64,000 nucleotides of DNA from Diphasiastrum complanatum (taxonomy: Eukaryota > Streptophyta > Lycopodiopsida > Lycopodiales > Lycopodiaceae): assembly GCA_029204225.1 (NCBI GenBank), contig CM055099.1:66803852-66867851 (forward strand), in the 5' to 3' direction. Positions within the stretch are counted from its first letter, which is position 1. Each line of letters starts with the position of its first letter. Both the position numbers and the translations under genes were made by a program. This document shows, piece by piece, positions 34,090-43,518 of the stretch. The notes below the pieces were generated by a model that saw only the letters and a program-made list of their open reading frames with translations, had not been told where the DNA came from and searched no databases.

Positions 34090-35207
34090 TTGCCAATATG
34101 GGTATCATGTGAGACCAATAACCGAGGTAAGCCAGCAGAACAAATCATAACCTGGAGTCGTGACAAATATGAAGGTGAAACTCCTCTGTCCGACACCAGC
34201 TTTACATCAGAAGTATTTTCGTATGCCTTGAATATTTTTTTCAATGAATATGATATTGAAGTGCAGTACTTTGAATGTTGTGAGAATGCTGATGACAAAG
34301 AATTCTTCGATGCCTGCAATGCTAAAGCGGATGTTTCGTATGAAGAAATTAACGTTGCAGACACGAACTTGAAAGAGTTTGACGATTCGAGTGACGAATC
34401 TGAACACAAACTTGGTAACAAGAACCAGGTTGACGACAAGAAAACATCTATGGAATCAACCATGCGCGAAATTCATGGCCATACCAAGGCCAGTATGACA
34501 GAAGGTATCATATTACCAGATTTTACTGAACTGATTGAACTTGCACCTGGCAGATTTGTGCATGTTTCAAAGTCACTTGGAGAATCGGAGTTAGCGGAAT
34601 TCACTGAACTATTGAAGGAGTATCAAGACGTTTTTGCCTGGTCGCTCAACGATTTGAAGGGTATACCTGCAGAATTCGGAGAGCACCGAATTGATCTTAA
34701 GGAAGATGCTGTACCTATTCGACAGAGACAATATTGTCTCAATCCTGAGTACTCTCTCATGGTCAAGGGCGAACTTAACAAGCACCTTAAGGCAGGTATA
34801 ATCTATCCCGTCTTAAGTAGTGAATGAGTTTCACCCATTGTTGTCATCCCAAAGAAGAAGACTGGCAAAATACGAATATGCCAGGATTTCCGCAAACTCA
34901 ATGCTGCCACAAGGAAGGACCATCATCCTCTGCCTTTCAGTGATTCCATCCTAGATCAGGTTGCTGGTCAAGAGCGTTACCGTTTCTGTGACGGCTTTTC
35001 TGAATATAATCAGGTTGGAGTGCGAAAGGAGGATCGTTCAAAGACCATATTCACTACGGATTGGGGCACTTATGCCTACAACAAAATGCCCTTCGGTCTT
35101 TGTAACACTCCAGCGACTTTTCAGCGAATCATGATGTTAATTTTTGCCGCCTTCACTTTTCTTGAAATATTTATTGATGATTTCTGTGTATATAGTGATA
35201 CAAGACA
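34090..35207 (+). pseudogene. Gypsy element G pol, RT N-terminal part (5' of nested insertion)
   Basis: Frame 34090-34827 ends with the RT lead-in (KEYQDVFAWSLNDLKGIP, then HRIDLKEDAVPIRQRQY and LKAGIIYPV). A single W-to-stop change at about 34826 interrupts it; the RT then continues as SPIVVIPKKKTGKIRICQDF, HHPLPFSDSILDQVAGQERY, FSEYNQVGV and MPFGLCNTPATFQRIM. It reaches the metal-binding block FIDDFCVYSD just before the copia insertion at 35208. A protease was not recognised. The RT resumes at 40185. Confidence 0.82.
35203..35207 (+). repeat. Target-site duplication AGACA, left
   Basis: Five bases, AGACA, immediately before the 5' LTR are repeated at 40180-40184 immediately after the 3' LTR. 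This is the expected size for copia integration. Confidence 0.9.
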
Positions 35208-35859
35208 TGTGAAAGATTCAACTAGTTTCATCACATTTTGCAATATTTTCATATTTGGCATATTGAGGCCAAAACTTGTTTTAGAATTAGAGGTTGACTT
35301 TTCAAAGTTCATTAGTCTAAATTTCATTTGAATAAACACTTTTTGAAAGTGTGGGAAAGATAGAACGCGAGTTTGAGTAGATTCAATTTGAATAAGTTGG
35401 GTACATTGAATCTAGACCCAAAATTGGTAGGGTTAGCATTTTGGTGGGAAAGCCAAGTGGCCAAATAGGGTTTGGACCTGTTATAAAAGGATGTAACTCG
35501 TGGATAGAGTCATCTTCTCTCTTCTATCTCTCATTTCATCATTATACATGGTTCTCTTTGGGTTCTACTACTCATTGGTGCACTATCTTGGTGTTATCTT
35601 GCAATCCTGTGTGTAGAATGATCATTTATTGCTATTTTTGGTTCCACACGTGTGAAATACAGTAGGGTACTGTAATTGTACGGACAACAAACATATTTTA
35701 TGTTTTGGTTCATGTTTGATCAATATCTCTTAGAGTTTGCATCTCATTTTGTATGTAGATGCTGATTTTTTTACATTGGCAAGATTGTTGGTTTGCTCCT
35801 TATTGTAACCAAAGATTTGGGACTTGGATTGCATCTTGAATGATCTGAAATCCTTCACA
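35208..35859 (+). repeat. 5' LTR of family E element
   Basis: 652 bp from TGTGAAAGATTC to CCTTCACA. TATA box TATAAAA at 35482-35488, so transcription would start near 35510. The palindrome CACACGTGTG at 35645-35654 would then lie in the leader RNA. Confidence 0.93.
35482..35488 (+). promoter_or_regulatory. LTR TATA box
   Basis: TATAAAA within TTATAAAAGG, placed in the middle of the LTR as expected for the U3/R border. It is conserved at 39802 in the 3' LTR and, reversed, near 30066 in the minus-strand copy. Confidence 0.7.
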
Positions 35860-36460
35860 TGGTATTAGAGCTTGTGTTTCAGGTTATGAAGGAGGAAATC
35901 AAATCTATCAATGATTTGGTGAAGATATCAAGTCTAGAGCATGCTAGAGAGGATTCTACACCAAAATCGAATTTTTTTACTTTTGTAGATTGGATCTTTT
36001 GTAGATCAAAACACTAAATAGATCAATATACTTGTTCAATTCCGTTTTTTGAATTCACATGCTGGATTTGGCCGATTTTTGGATCATTGATTCAGCCTAA
36101 GTGGTGGCTTATAGATTGCATATCAAATTTTCAGCATTTGCATGTAGATTTGGAATAGTCAATTTTTTGTGATTTTGTCAAAACCCTAATTTTGATTGGA
36201 TCTCTAGATAGTGAGGTTGTTGGACTTCATTTGAGTGTGTTTCAATCTTAGGAAGTGGCAAAAGTCATTAGATTGAGGATAGATCGTAGGTTGATCAAGA
36301 TTCCATGATTCTATGTGTTGATTTGCTTGGATAAGTGCTAGAAGAGAATTTGTGAGATAGTTTCAAATCTTGGTGATTTCTTTTGAAATCATTTGTTGTT
36401 GTTCAAAGGAGTGCTTTGTGCATTGAAATAGGTTGAAAGAGAAGATCAGGTCATTGCTAC
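35860..36460 (+). other. Primer-binding site and leader of family E element
   Basis: TGGTATTAGAGCTTGTG starts directly after the LTR at 35860, differing from the iMet primer complement by one base. A non-coding leader of about 600 bp follows, up to the gag ATG. Confidence 0.8.
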
Positions 36461-37422
36461 ATGGCAACCTCAATTGGAGTCATGTTGGAAGCCAATGATA
36501 GGCTTACCTCAAGTAACTATTCATTATGGAAAGTGAGGATGGAGTCACTTCTTGAGATGAATGATGTTTTAAATATTGTTTTAGGTTTGGAGGAGAGACC
36601 AACAACACAACAAGATCAATTGAGGTATGACAAGAGAGCCAAGAAGGCTCTACACATGATAAAGATGAATGATGAACTTCTCAAGGAAGTTGGTAAGTGC
36701 ACATCATCTTTGGAAGCTTGGAATTCATTGAAGAAGCTTTATGAATCCAAGTCTACTTCTAGAGTGTTGACTCTAAGAAGACAAATCTTTTTTTGTTTGC
36801 AAAAGAATGAAGAAAGTCCAAGTACTTTTGTTTTGAGAATGAAAGCATTGAACGATGAGTTAGCTTGCATAGATGAAAACATTATGGAAGGAGAGCTTAT
36901 TCAAGTGATTCTTAATGGCTTGTTGGATGCTCATGCTAACATTGTTCAAAGTATTGCTATTCAAAAGACTTTGCCAAGTTTGATGGATCTTCAAGAGATC
37001 TTGATCAATGAGGAATATAGGTTTCAAGCAAGAGGTGGATCTACATCGACACTTCAAGAGGATGCTATGTTCACAAAGGGCAAATTCAAGGGCAAACCAA
37101 AAGCAAGTGGTCTAAAGGACAAGATCAAGTGGATGCTTCTTCAAGTGGCAAAAAGAAGGATAGATCAAAGCTCAAGTGCTTCTATTGTGGCATCAAAGGA
37201 CACTTTGCAAGTGAGTGCTACAAGAAGAAGAGAGATCAAGGAGACAAGCAAGGTAATCTTACTCTTGATGAGGATGGTTTGGATGTGCAAGATGCAAATG
37301 ATGATGCTTTTGTGATGTCTTCATGTATGCTTGCTAATGATGGAGATGCTATTCAAGAGGAGGCCGAGTGTCAACTTTCTAAGAACCTTTGGATGCACAT
37401 GCTATGTCAACATTACTCTTGA
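36461..37422 (+). pseudogene. Copia gag (UBN2 type) with zinc knuckle, one frameshift
   Basis: Frame 1 (36461-37315) starts MATSIGVMLEANDRLTSSNY and carries the gag core (YSLWKVRMESLLEMNDVL, LKKLYESKSTSRVLTLRR, VILNGLLDAHANIV). Frame 2 (37129-37422) carries the zinc knuckle CFYCGIKGHFASEC and an acidic tail. Comparison with the minus-strand copy near 30970 shows one A missing in this copy around 37098 (GGCAAACC against GGCAAAACC), which explains the shift. Without that deletion gag and zinc knuckle would be one frame. Gag is the only nearly complete protein of the element. Confidence 0.85.
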
Positions 37423-38960
37423 TGATAGGACCAAGGAGGATCCATCTTCAAGAAGAGGTAATTTTTGTTGGATATAGTGAGGTGAGTAAAGCCTACAAGG
37501 TTTACATTCCTTCTACTAACAAAGTGATTGTTGGTAGAGATGTCATTTTTGATGAGAGAAACATTTCAAAGGTGTCTTCAAGCATGATTGATGGTAAAGT
37601 AGATGGATCTAACATTCTTGATGTTGATGAGAAGGATCCTACTTTGGATGGTGGTGATGATGGACCTTCATCAAGTCAAAAGCCAAGGAGAACATCAAGA
37701 GAAAGACAAGTACCTTCAAGGCTCACATATGATCAAAAGGGTAAGCAAGTAGTTTCTGGAAATTATGTTGCTCTCCTAACCTCTTTGGATGAGACTACAA
37801 GTGTAGATCAAGCAAGGAAAGAAGAGGAGTGGATCCAACCAATGGATCTTGAGTATCAATCTCTTATGAAGAGTGGAACATCTTTTGGAAGATCTTCTTG
37901 TGTACATGGAACTATGCAAGTGGATGGATGTTGTCTTGCTGTAAAATCAAGTAATGGATCTGGAAAACAAATTTTGTTCAATGAATTTGATGATCAAGTT
38001 GAAGATCAAGAGGTTGATCTCAAAGCGCTTCAACTAGTCAAAAGGGAAGTTGGCAATTTGGAGCTAGTCAAGAGCATCAAAGGAGAGGTAATTGGCAAAG
38101 GTGTTATGGATCTGTTGTTACAGCATATTGAAGACTCAAGTAAGGTCAAAGGAGCAGCAAGAAAGTGTTGTTCAAGTTTACTTTACTTGTTCTATCTCAT
38201 GTTTGAGCAATTTCATGTGGATGTGTGCAAATTGTCAAGATATGGTAAAACTAGCTACATTGGTGAGCATTGTTTTGATGTTGGATTTGTACTAGCATTC
38301 TTAGCTGATTTTGCTGATGGAAATGAAGCTATTGGAGGTTCATTATGTCACTCATCCATGGCTAAGTTCTCAAGTGTTGAGCTACTTGGTGCCAATACTT
38401 GGAGATTGTCAATTTTTGGTGAATTCATGGTCATTTTCTTGTGTCAAGTAGATCTTGAAGATGGACTAGTGCAAACTACTTGGTTTATGGAGTCATGTGG
38501 TGCTGGATTTGCATCATTTATGTACTCACCTACTCATGGATTTCCAAGGTTTGATGGTTTCTTGTGGCAAGATGGAGATGAAGGCTCATTCATGGAGTAT
38601 CATGGTGGATACATGGCAACAAAGGACAAAGGAGGAGACATGCAAGCAAAAGTTGATCACTCACATTTATTGTTTGTTTGTTGTATTTTTCCAGAGAGTT
38701 CAGAGTTGGAAGCATGGTGGAATCATTTCATTTACATTCTATTTGATTCTTCATGTTCTAGTCACATTTTTACATGTAAAATTGATGTAAGAAATAGTGA
38801 AGCATCCCAAGTGGACACTATTCTCTATATCAATTATGGTTGTTTCTATTTTAAGTATTACATGATCACTGAAAGGAGATCTATTCTTAGGAAGAAGATC
38901 ATTCTTATGATGGATCAAAGTTCTATTGGCAAAAACTATGCTAGGAGCATTGGAAGCTAG
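37389..38960 (+). CDS. 523-codon open frame: pol linker plus segment of unknown origin
   Basis: Residues about 18-165 are the usual copia stretch between integrase and RT (VIFVGYSEVSKAYKVYIPST, VIVGRDVIFDE, RRTSRERQVPSRLTYD, EEEWIQPMDLEYQSLMKSGT). RT should follow, but from about residue 166 to 510 there is sequence with no RT block and no motif I recognise. It includes KLSRYGKTSYIGEHCFDVGF, FADGNEAIGGSLCH, GFLWQDGDEGSFMEYHGGYM and EAWWNHFIYILFDSS. It is Cys-, Phe- and Gly-rich, with possible hydrophobic stretches. Part of it is conserved and open in the copy at 30339-30887. Whether it is translated is unknown; it could be captured host sequence. Confidence 0.6.
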   Translation: MDAHAMSTLLLMIGPRRIHLQEEVIFVGYSEVSKAYKVYIPSTNKVIVGRDVIFDERNISKVSSSMIDGKVDGSNILDVDEKDPTLDGGDDGPSSSQKPRRTSRERQVPSRLTYDQKGKQVVSGNYVALLTSLDETTSVDQARKEEEWIQPMDLEYQSLMKSGTSFGRSSCVHGTMQVDGCCLAVKSSNGSGKQILFNEFDDQVEDQEVDLKALQLVKREVGNLELVKSIKGEVIGKGVMDLLLQHIEDSSKVKGAARKCCSSLLYLFYLMFEQFHVDVCKLSRYGKTSYIGEHCFDVGFVLAFLADFADGNEAIGGSLCHSSMAKFSSVELLGANTWRLSIFGEFMVIFLCQVDLEDGLVQTTWFMESCGAGFASFMYSPTHGFPRFDGFLWQDGDEGSFMEYHGGYMATKDKGGDMQAKVDHSHLLFVCCIFPESSELEAWWNHFIYILFDSSCSSHIFTCKIDVRNSEASQVDTILYINYGCFYFKYYMITERRSILRKKIILMMDQSSIGKNYARSIGS

Positions 38961-39532
38961 GAAAGCGAGTTTTGAGGTACATCATTGGAACTCCAGATTT
39001 TGGCATATTGTATGAGGGATCATCACCTAATCTTTTTGGATTTTCAGATTCGGACTGTGCTGGAGATGTAATGGATAGGAAATCCATTAGTTCTTATTGT
39101 ATTTTCATAGGTGATGGAGCTATATCATGGATGTCAAAGAAACAAGCCACTATCTCATTGTCATCTAGTGAGGCCGAGTACAAAGCTCTTACACATTGCA
39201 CAAAGGAGATGATATGGATCAAAAGGATGATCAAGGATCTTCACTTGCTGGATTTTTCAGAGAGCCCAATCATCTTTTGTGACAATCAATCAGACCAAAG
39301 AATGGCATCCAATCCTATCTTTCATGCTAGGAGCAAGCATATTGAGATACAATATCATTTTGTGAGGGAGCGAGTCATTGCAAAGGAGGTGGAGCTTCAA
39401 CATGTGTCTTCAAGGGAATGTGTAGCTGATATCTTCACCAAAGCATTGGGAAAAGACTTGTTCATGAAGCATAGGACTTCACTTGGAGTATTATCAAAGT
39501 CTATGCTAAAACTAGTTGAAGAGGGAGTGTGA
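38948..39532 (+). pseudogene. Copia RNase H (C-terminal pol)
   Basis: A frame from HWKLGKRVLRYIIGTPDFG through FSDSDCAGDVMDRKSISSY, SWMSKKQATISLSSSEAEYK and FHARSKHIEIQYHFVRERV to KSMLKLVEEGV and a stop at 39532. The catalytic pattern (D in SDSDCAGD, E in SSSEAEY, D in FCDNQS) is present, although the normal CDNQSA is CDNQSD here. The frame is shifted against the open segment before it. The stop overlaps the 3' LTR start. Confidence 0.85.
39516..39527 (+). other. Polypurine tract of family E element
   Basis: TTGAAGAGGGAG directly precedes the 3' LTR start (TGTGAAAG). It also codes for the last residues of RNase H. Confidence 0.8.
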
Positions 39533-40179
39533 AAGATTCAACTAGTTTCATCACATTTTGCAATATTTTCATATTTGGCATATTGAGGCCAAAACTTGTT
39601 TTAGAATTAGAGGTTGACTTTTCAAAGTTCATTAGTCTAAATTTCATTTGAATAAACACTTTTTGAAAGTGTGAGAAAGATAGAATGCGAATTTGAGTAG
39701 ATTCAATTTGAATAAGTTGGGTACATTGAATCTAGACCCAAAATTGGTAGGGTTAGCATTTTGGTGGGAAAGCCAAGTGGCCAAATAGGGTTTGGACCTG
39801 TTATAAAAGGATGTAACTCGTGGAGAGAGTCATCTTCTCTCTTCTATCTCTCATTTCATCATTATACATGGTTCTCTTTGGGTTGTACTACTCATTGGTG
39901 CACTATCTTGGCGTTATCTTGCAATCTTGTGTGTAGAATGATTATTTATTGCTATTTTCGGTTCCACACGTGTGAAATATAGTAGGGTACTGTAATTGTA
40001 CGGACAACAAACATATTTTATGTTTTGGTTCATGTTTGATCAATATCTCTTAGAGTTTGCATCTCATTTTGTATGTAGATGCTGATTTTTCTACATTGGC
40101 AAGATTGTTGGTTTGCTCCTTATTGTAACCAAAGATTTGGGACTTGGATTGCATCTTGAATGATCTGAAATCCTTCACA
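39528..40179 (+). repeat. 3' LTR of family E element
   Basis: 652 bp, the same length as the 5' LTR, with about 11 substitutions and no indels by eye. It ends CCTTCACA before the AGACA duplication. Confidence 0.93.
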
Positions 40180-40184
40180 AGACA
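40180..40184 (+). repeat. Target-site duplication AGACA, right
   Basis: Partner of 35203-35207. It re-enters the interrupted gypsy RT sequence. Confidence 0.9.
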
Positions 40185-40513
40185 CACCTACAGAAGCTGA
40201 AATTAACATTGCAACGGTGTCGAGATACTTGTTTATCTCTTCATCCAGAGAAATGTTTTTCTGGTATGAAAGAAGGAATATTGCTCGGACACAGAATATC
40301 TAACAGAGGAATAGAGGTTGACAAAGATAAAGTCGAGCTTATAAAGAATTTTCAGATACCAACCAATTTACGTGAACTAAGAGCTTTCTTAGAACATGTT
40401 GGCTATTATCGGAGATTTATTCAGAATCATGTTTCTATTGCTGCCTCTCTTACACATTCACTGAAGAAATAAGTGGAATACTTGTGGACAAATGAACAGT
40501 TCCAAGGAACGTT
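40185..40513 (+). pseudogene. Gypsy element G pol, RT C-terminal part (3' of nested insertion)
   Basis: Continues the RT cut at 35207: LTLQRCRDTCLSLHPEKCF, EGILLGHRISNRGIEVD, then IPTNLRELRAFLEHVGYYRR. After a stop at 40470 the RNase H lead (VEYLWTNEQFQGTF) begins. Near 40500-40513 it meets inverted integrase sequence and ends. Together with 34090-35207 it shows one gypsy RT split by the copia insertion. Confidence 0.85.
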
Positions 40514-40745
40514 TGATGGCGACTGTCATATATCAGAGCATAATCATCAGCTTTAAGATAACATTTTTTTATATGACTGTCATATTTCTTCTTTCTTTGC
40601 TCCTGGATTTCCTTCGTTAGTTTTTGTAAAATCTCTCGAGCTTCAACTAGTTCTTCAATATTAGTCAACCTTTCGTTTATACATTCTTCATCTGTTCGTT
40701 GAGCTTGAATACGAAAGATATTCACCTCAAATTCAATTGGCAAAA
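40490..40745 (-). pseudogene. Gypsy integrase C-terminus, inverted
   Basis: Minus-strand reading: MPIEFEVNIFRIQAQRTDEE, then IQEQRKKKYDSHIKK, LKADDYALIYDSRHQTFLG. This is the C-terminal integrase segment of plant gypsy elements of the non-chromodomain type. It lies tail-to-tail against the RNase H start of element G; the two readings overlap within about 20 bp. An inversion or a second element of the same kind would explain it. Confidence 0.72.
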
Positions 40746-41395
40746 TAAGATTTCTTCAAATGCCAATATTGTTAGGGTTTAGGGTATTTCAAGTTCAAGT
40801 AACAATGATGATCCAAATTGAACCACATTGAAGAGTAGACATCAATAAGAGACTCACTGTTCCCACAAGTGACTTGTACGTACTGAGGGGGTGTCTCTCC
40901 TATGAAGACACTAAAGAGAAAAATGATGTGTAGGCCCATGACAATTCTTGAACCTTGCGGTTGGTAGCATCGAAGAGAGAAAATGATGCTATTACTTCAA
41001 ACTCAACACTTCGAAGTGGTTATATGTGGACACTTGTTTGAATCCAAATGGAGCTCATGCAACCTTTTAGAGTTATTGAGTTTGAAGTAGCAAACACACT
41101 TTTCCCATTTCGATGTGGTGAACCGTGAGGTTCAAGGACATCGACAGCCTGCACACCATATGCCTCTTTGGTGTCGTCATTTTTGGGCAAGACACCCAAT
41201 CAGCACAGACAACTTGAACGAGGAGCCAGTTAGCCCCCGTTGCATCCTCAATGGATTCGTGTCATCATTAATATTGTTAGGGTTATGGTTTGTGGTTATA
41301 TGGAGATGGAAAAATGATTTATATGTTGGTATTGCCCTTGTAGCTTTGACTCAATACCTATAAAAGCTCAGACTATGCTATAGGAACCACGCATG
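40746..41395. other. Spacer, nothing recognised
   Basis: No coding or RNA feature was recognised between the inverted integrase scrap and the satellite-like array. A frame at 41115-41363 has no known motif. Confidence 0.4.
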
Positions 41396-41761
41396 CACAC
41401 ACACACACATGAATAAATTAAGATCTTACAAATCAGGGTAGCATGAACTAGTAAACATGAAACATAAACGAATGACATCACACATGCACACACACACACA
41501 CACCTTAAATCCTAAAACCTAAGCACACATGAGGAGAAACAAAAAGAAAGGTCATAGTAGAGTGCTAACGTAAACTCCCAAACCGTACGGTTATATCCCA
41601 CTCCAGAATGTCACCACATGCTCCCTCCCTATGGCGTTTGGGCTTTCTTGTGGAACTAATTGTCCAACAAGAAACAATTGAACCACACCTTTAATGGAAG
41701 AGAACAAGGGCTACACACCTTCATAGAATTGGAGTGTTTGTTACCTTTAACTTTTTCATGA

Positions 41762-41763
<2 letters not shown>

Positions 41764-41840
<77 letters not shown>
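41764..41840 (+). repeat. (TC)n microsatellite
   Basis: About 38 uninterrupted TC dinucleotides inside the first unit of the array. The equivalent tract in the second unit (42824-42845) is only about 20 bp. Confidence 0.95.
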
Positions 41841-42302
41841 ACAAAACGTGCATATACAACAAAAGATGGCAGATAAACGTATGTAAAAGTTTATGAGCAG
41901 AGAGATATATAATCTAACATCTATGAGTTGGTAACAATCTAGCATATAATCCGTATATGATGAGCAGAAGTCGGAATTGACTTCGAAATAACAGATGGTA
42001 CACTGACTTAAATAGAAACACATAATCCGAGGTCTATTCCGACCTCCACTGATTCCCACCCCACTCATCAACAGATTCATCAATAAAACTATAGATTTCT
42101 TTCTAGGATGTGTAGATCTATTTTAATAAATCCTAATGAAAATAAAATTAAATGTCACTACAGAACATGCATTTACAACAAAAGATGGGAGATAGACATT
42201 TATGTAAAAGTTTATGAGAAGAGGTATATAATCTAGCATCTACAAGCTGTTAGCAATCTAGCATATAATCTGTTTATGATCTAAAAAAATTTTATGAGCA
42301 GA

Positions 42303-42385
42303 GGTCGGAATGGACCTCGGAATAACAGATGGTATACTGACTTAAATAGAAACACATATTTCGAGGTCTTTTCCAACCTCCACTG
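42303..42385. repeat. Stem-loop module GAGGTCGGAAT...ATTCCGAGGTC
   Basis: Arms AGGTCGGAATGGACCTCGGAATA and (at the right) a near-perfect reverse complement, separated by about 40 bases. Each arm is itself partly palindromic (AGGTC...GACCT). The same module is in every array unit (about 41970-42050, 42935-43015, 43637-43715), with looser relatives at 48184-48260, 48487-48570 and 48645-48695. Confidence 0.7.
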
Positions 42386-43434
42386 ATTCTCACCCCACTT
42401 ATCAACAAATTCATAAATAAAAGTACAGATTTCTTTCTAGGATGCGTAGATCTGTTTTTGTAATTCAGTAAGCATGAAACATAAATCAAGATACTACGAA
42501 TCAAGGTAGCATGAACTGGTAAACATGAAACATAAACGAACGAATCACACACGCACATACACACCCTAAACTCTAAAACCTAAGCTCAGATGAGGAGAAA
42601 AAAAGAAAGAAAGGTCATAATAGAGTGCTAACCTAAACTCCCGAACCGTACGGTTACATCTTATTCCAGAATGTCACCACATGCTCCCTCCCTACGGCAT
42701 TTGGGCTTTCTTGTGGAACTAATTGTCCAACAAAAAACAATTGAACCACGCCTTTAACGAAAGAAAACAAGCGCTACACACCTTTCTAGAATTGGGAGTG
42801 TTGGTTACCTTTAACTCTGTCATGATCTCTCTGTCTCTCTCTCTACAAAACGAGCATCTACAACAAAAGATGGGAGATAAACATTTATGTAAAGTTTATG
42901 AGCAGAGGTATATAATTTAGCATGTATGAGCAGAGGTCGGAATGCACCTCAGAATAACAAATGGTATACTGACTTAAATAGAAACACATATTTTGAGCTC
43001 TGTTCCGACCTCCATTGATTCCTAGCCCACTTATCAACAGATTTATAGATAAAAGTATAGATTTTTTTCTAGGATGTGTACATTTGTTTTCATAATAAGT
43101 AAGCATGAAACAAGATACTACGAATCAGGGTAGCATGAACTGGTAAAAATGAAACATAAACGAACGACATCACACACGCACACACACACCCTAAACCCTA
43201 AAACCTAAGCATAGATGAGGAGAAAAAAAGAAAGAAAAGTCATAATAGAGTGCTAACCTAAACTCTCGAACCGTACGGTTATATCCTATCCAGAATGTCA
43301 CCACTTGCTCCCTCCCTATGACGTTTGGGCTTTCTTGTGGAACTAATCATCCAACAAGAAACAATTGAATCATGTCTTTAACGGAAGAAAACAAGGGCTA
43401 TACACCTTTCTAGAATTGGGAGTGTTGGTTACCT

Positions 43435-43437
<3 letters not shown>

Positions 43438-43516
<79 letters not shown>
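43438..43516 (+). repeat. (TC)n microsatellite
   Basis: About 39 uninterrupted TC dinucleotides inside the third unit of the array. Confidence 0.95.

Positions 43517-43518
<2 letters not shown>

Larger units (their letters stand above)
35208..40179 (+). mobile_element. Complete copia-like non-autonomous LTR element (family E) nested in gypsy RT
   Basis: Two 652-bp LTRs, TG...CA ends with TGTGAAG/CTTCACA inverted termini, a 5-bp target duplication, an iMet-type primer site and a polypurine tract: every structural hallmark of an insertion is present. I count about 11 differences between the LTRs (98.3% identity), so insertion was fairly recent. The inside is only about 3.67 kb. It holds gag, a short pol linker, a long open segment without retroelement motifs, and RNase H. 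Protease, integrase core and RT are missing, so mobility would need proteins from a relative. Confidence 0.92.

Noticed and set aside
34026-34463. A 145-residue minus-strand frame
   Set aside because: It is antisense to gypsy element G pol and has no motif of its own.
41721-42083. An open frame with a long RERERE run
   Set aside because: It is only the translation of the (TC)n microsatellite read on the other strand; no protein is implied.
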